From Albula goreensis (lineage: Eukaryota; Chordata; Actinopteri; Albuliformes; Albulidae), in assembly GCA_022829145.1 (NCBI GenBank), contig CM040755.1, positions 18,142,063 through 18,206,062 of the forward strand: a stretch of DNA of 64,000 nt. The letters run 5' to 3'. Shown piece by piece: positions 61,501 to 64,000 of the stretch (the first letter of the stretch is position 1; the number at the start of each line of letters is the position of its first letter). The notes under the pieces were generated by a model. The model was not told where the DNA came from, did not search any database, and worked only from the letters and a program-made list of their open reading frames with translations. The position numbers were made by a program, and so were the translations under genes.

Positions 61501-62468
61501 GGGCATTTTCTAATAATGTATAAGTAATAAATTATAAGTTGTGTAAAACATATTGTACCCATAAGGGTGCAGTGAATAAGGTGGCTATTGTGTTGCATTC
61601 ATCATTGAACACATCCCTTTAACCACATTGTAATACTGACTTGTGCTGCCAATAAATGTGTAGTTAATCCTTGATGATATAATTCTTCACTTGCTGGTGC
61701 TGTTTATTGAATGATTTCTGAGATCAAGCACGAAGCTGAGTGACTACAGTGACGCCTTGAGGATAAGGCATAAAACACTGCTCAGATGTCAGAAGTCAAA
61801 ATGTCAGGAATTTCTACAGGCTTTATTCATGAAATCTCACCTTCACTGAAACTTACATGGTGGCGTTTTAATAAAATTGGTTCTTATTAGTTTTTACCTA
61901 AAACAACATTGAATGTAAGATGCTTCATATGATTACTGTTGAGCCTGTATGAGTGTCATGATTTGATCGCTCCATATTATAGTAAATTCTTATTGGCTCA
62001 AAAAGCAGCATTTCATTATTTTTAAACAACTGTGCATATATACATACTGTATATACAAACGTTTATAACATTGTAACAAGAAGTGCAAAAGTAAACTGTA
62101 CTGTTAGCATATTGACCAATCCTGGCAAACATACTTAATTCCTGTACCCTGACACTGTCTGCAGTATTCATGAAGTTCCAGATGCTTTAATAGAATCCTC
62201 TTGCTTTTCTTTCTTTTACAGCAAGTATGAAAAGGTTCTTGACATCCTTGAGCGGCTGTGTCCAAAGCTCCTTAGACAGAACCGACTATTCTGGATCGTC
62301 CTTACCTTGTTCGCGGTTACATTCTTCCTGGTCAACGCTTTTACATATTTCACAGATCACCACAGTGCCCTGGGAGACGTGTCTGCAGGGAAGGCAATGG
62401 GCCCAGGCAAGAAGAAGTTCTTTGGGTGGAACATGAGACTTCAGCCTAAAAATCCCACGCCAGAATAA
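42355..62468 (+). CDS. irag1: irag1 (MRVI1), inositol trisphosphate receptor-associated cGMP kinase substrate
   Basis: ER-membrane protein that links PKG I-beta to the IP3 receptor and dampens calcium release (family knowledge). Exons, all in phase: 42355-42478, 42687-42813, 43294-43417, 45771-45992, 47979-48091, 49477-49541, 49812-49985, 50428-50508, 50801-50881, 51032-51078, 51794-51823, 51999-52511, 52690-52768, 53351-53477, 54989-55019, 56517-56657, 56798-56929, 57332-57485, 57797-57846, 57935-58042, 58328-58392, 59772-59891, 60502-60642, 62222-62468. That is 1031 codons plus stop. Matches to human IRAG1: [86 protein letters not shown] transmembrane segment ([19 protein letters not shown]) leaves about 39 residues at the C terminus. 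The 5' start is unresolved: this frame may continue from the KASH5-like exons, or begin at Met 45921, equivalent to human MPHIPEDEE. Confidence 0.93.
45436..45492 (+). mobile_element. UnaL2-type 3' tail fragment
   Basis: GATTCACTCTAGATAAGAGC followed by ACCTGCCAGAGTGATAATAA and a TAAATGTAATAAATG end. Same stem-loop plus TGTAA-like tail as at 29.6 and 41.2 kb, truncated at the 5' side. Confidence 0.55.
45691..45748 (+). repeat. GT microsatellite 22 nt before an irag1 splice acceptor
   Basis: About 29 GT units with one GCGC interruption, ending just before the acceptor at 45770. In RNA it is a UG repeat at the 3' splice site of the in-frame 222-nt exon 45771-45992. Confidence 0.95.
45993..47978 (+). 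other. irag1: irag1 intron, nothing recognised
   Basis: AT-rich. Only a short CA/TA run at about 47692-47720 was noted. Confidence 0.55.
48092..49476 (+). other. irag1: irag1 intron, nothing recognised
   Basis: AT-rich intron with GT-rich degenerate sequence towards its right end (49250-49470). No exon or element seen. Confidence 0.55.
50428..50881 (+). repeat. irag1: Tandem exon duplication in irag1
   Basis: Exons 50428-50508 and 50801-50881 are both 81 nt, both phase 1-1, and both end at a GTATGTTCC donor. Their 27-residue products match at 19 positions and share SSPVPSRS, then S or N, then SLTVPPQ. The human protein, as I recall it, has a single SRSNSLTVP motif here. Confidence 0.85.
53478..54988 (+). 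other. irag1: irag1 intron, nothing recognised
   Basis: No exon, RNA gene or transposon borders were found. Confidence 0.55.
55388..55460. mobile_element. 73-bp fold-back MITE with Tc1/mariner-type ends
   Basis: Arms read GTACCAGTCAAAAGTTTGGA then CACACTTTC from the left, and the same sequence minus one A from the right strand. They surround a loop of about 17 nt. ACCAGTCAAAAGTTTGGACA is a common vertebrate Tc1/mariner-type terminus. Only the ends remain. Confidence 0.75.
55462..55505. repeat. (TA)22 microsatellite
   Basis: Uninterrupted TA run abutting the fold-back element. A shorter TA run precedes the element (55374-55387), so the element probably inserted into a TA repeat. Confidence 0.95.
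58393..59771 (+). other. irag1: irag1 intron, nothing recognised
   Basis: AT-rich. Open frames here are short and unspliced into the gene. Confidence 0.55.
60643..62221 (+). other. irag1: irag1 last intron, nothing recognised
   Basis: Contains a perfect small hairpin, CTGTCAATTTTTTGACAG, at about 61425-61442, but no exon or transposon borders. Confidence 0.55.
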
Positions 62469-63275
62469 CACAGCCCTGCTACTGCAGAGACTCAAAACCA
62501 TCAAAACACAACCATGACCATTTTAAAGTCCAGGAAGCTGTCCTGAATAGATTAATTTTGAGTTTTGCAGAGAAGAAACTTTTGGAATCATATGACTCTA
62601 TATGAATTTTACATAAAGGACCCAGATTATTGAAGGGAGAAAAGGATCCCAATATCATTAAGTATTGTTAAGGGACCAAAGTTAAAACATGACGATATTC
62701 ATATTTTAATTGGATGAACACTATGGAGATGACCTGTGCTTGAATGTCTTACATTTTATTCTATTCCTTCTGCGTGTAGTTGTGGCCTTTTCATTGATTA
62801 TGAGAAGTGTGGGCCATACAATAAAGCTAGACAAATGTGCCTGTCATAACAGGTCAATGTATATCTTCTCAGGTTCAGTAAAAAAAAAAAAAGCTCCATC
62901 CAGTAATTCACTTAAGTATTTAAAGAGTTACATTTTATCTTTTGTTAAAGTATTTTGCATTTCATATTTAAACAGAGAGATCATTTGAGAATAATATTGT
63001 TAGGATATTCAAATGTAGTTCATAAAGTGCAATATTTTTCTAGGCGATGGTACACCTTTTCTGTTTGTGTCAATATGTTGTTTGTTTTTCACAGCACTGA
63101 TCCCATTAGTCAGGAGGGTTTTACAAATACAAAGTGCACTTTAAAAAAAAAAGAAAAAAGCATGAGACCATTTTCTTTTAAATGTCTTAAACGTTTGCAC
63201 GTGTGCTAGAATTGTATCGTGTCTTGTAGTGCCATGTTACTTGAGTCTTGAAATAAAGACAGTTTTAAATCAATC
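62469..63275 (+). other. irag1: irag1 3' untranslated region
   Basis: Runs from the stop codon to about 20 nt past AATAAA at 63252-63257. An earlier AATAAA at 62820-62825 may give a shorter form. Confidence 0.7.
63252..63257 (+). terminator. irag1: Poly-A signal of irag1
   Basis: AATAAA about 785 nt after the stop codon, followed by a T- and GT-bearing stretch as expected for a cleavage site. Confidence 0.65.
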
Positions 63276-63906
63276 TTATTTACAGTGTTTGCCAAGTGCA
63301 TTCTGGGAGGTTGTACTAAGATCACTTTTCAGTACTGCCATCAAGAGCAGTCTTCCTGAAGTGTGGAGAGAGATGGTAATCTTGCTTACGTAACTTTTAA
63401 CCATGAAGGAAGAATGACAATACTTCTGTAAGCTAAAGTATATACAGTACATACCTGTATTTTTTGCTCTGATGTGATATTCAGGAATTGTTTTTCCATA
63501 TCAGTCTATTTATTTGTTGTTTATTGTTTGAGGTAAAAAAAACTCTGAAAGACAAATAACACATGAACCAGAATAATTTAGTGGCAAGTGATGCTATATG
63601 TATAACCATTACATGCATGTATGTCCATTAAGGGTAGACGTTAAGATTCAGTTTTAATGAAACATCTAAATAAGGTGCGGTTAGGTAATTTGTGGTGCAC
63701 AACACAATCTATCATTTTCTGTTTAACTCAGATCTTGTTCCATTCCCGAAGAGATTTTTTGCTGGGGTGTGAATTTTAGGTCAGATGAGAGGAAATAACA
63801 GAGTGTGTCCTGGAAAATGACTGTTCCACGACAAGGAGAGCGAGAGGAGAGAGCTGTTGAGTAACACACCAGTAAACAATTTCCTCCACCTCACTTAGCC
63901 CCACAG
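63276..63906. other. Intergenic DNA downstream of irag1, nothing recognised
   Basis: No frame with coding character and no RNA gene seen before the SINE at the window edge. Confidence 0.5.
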
Positions 63907-64000
63907 GTGGTGTGATGGTATTGTGGTTTAATAACTGTGTTTGTGAGCCAAAGGCTGTGGGTTTAATTCCCAAGAGGCATGCAGTACTGATTCTGATTTT
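63907..64000 (+). mobile_element. tRNA-derived SINE head, cut by the window edge
   Basis: A-box-like TGGTGTGATGGTATTGTGG is followed by the B-box-like GGGTTTAATTCCC (63959-63971), the arrangement of the same fish tRNA-SINE class as at 28.4 and 41.0 kb. It continues past the end of the window. Confidence 0.55.

Overview
The window looks like vertebrate nuclear DNA from a ray-finned fish. It has short GT-AG introns, AT-rich intergenic DNA, tRNA-derived SINEs, L2-type tails ending in TGTAA repeats, and small hAT and Tc1-like elements. The gene order eif4g2 - ctr9 - irag1, with the same relative orientations, matches the human 11p15 block EIF4G2-CTR9-IRAG1 (MRVI1). The species was not determined.

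Layout. (1) 1-5.5 kb, + strand: the 3' two thirds of eif4g2 (DAP5/NAT1), 11 exons ending in a stop at 4525. One intron holds a box C/D snoRNA that looks like SNORD97, with a guide matching wobble C34 of elongator tRNA-Met. (2) 5.5-10.2 kb: intergenic DNA between two convergent genes. (3) 10.2-22.4 kb, - strand: a complete 24-exon ctr9 (Paf1 complex TPR subunit, 1161 aa), with two hAT-type non-autonomous elements in its introns and an ETS-type promoter. (4) 24-36 kb, + strand: exons for a KASH5-like protein, with an EF-hand-like domain, an acidic linker and long coiled coils. (5) 36-63.3 kb, + strand: irag1 (MRVI1), 24 exons, with PKG-type serine sites, the conserved IRAG coiled coil and a C-terminal membrane anchor.

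The point most worth attention is the relation of (4) to (5). The KASH5-like exons have no convincing membrane anchor of their own. One set of splice choices carries their reading frame through a 47-nt exon at 36259-36305 into the first irag1 exon, all in phase. That would make one protein of about 1800 aa: a dynein-adaptor-like head, a coiled coil, the IRAG module and an ER/nuclear-envelope anchor. A short form could end at an alternative last exon with AATAAA near 34.19 kb, and a shorter irag1 could start from a GC-rich first exon near 38.1-38.4 kb. This joining is inferred from splice sites and phase, not from transcripts.

Other structure: a tandem exon duplication in irag1 (two 81-nt exons with a serine/proline motif), a GT repeat next to an irag1 3' splice site, and a perfect-stem fold-back element inside a TA repeat. 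I saw no retrovirus, LTR element, Polinton, toxin gene or CRISPR array.
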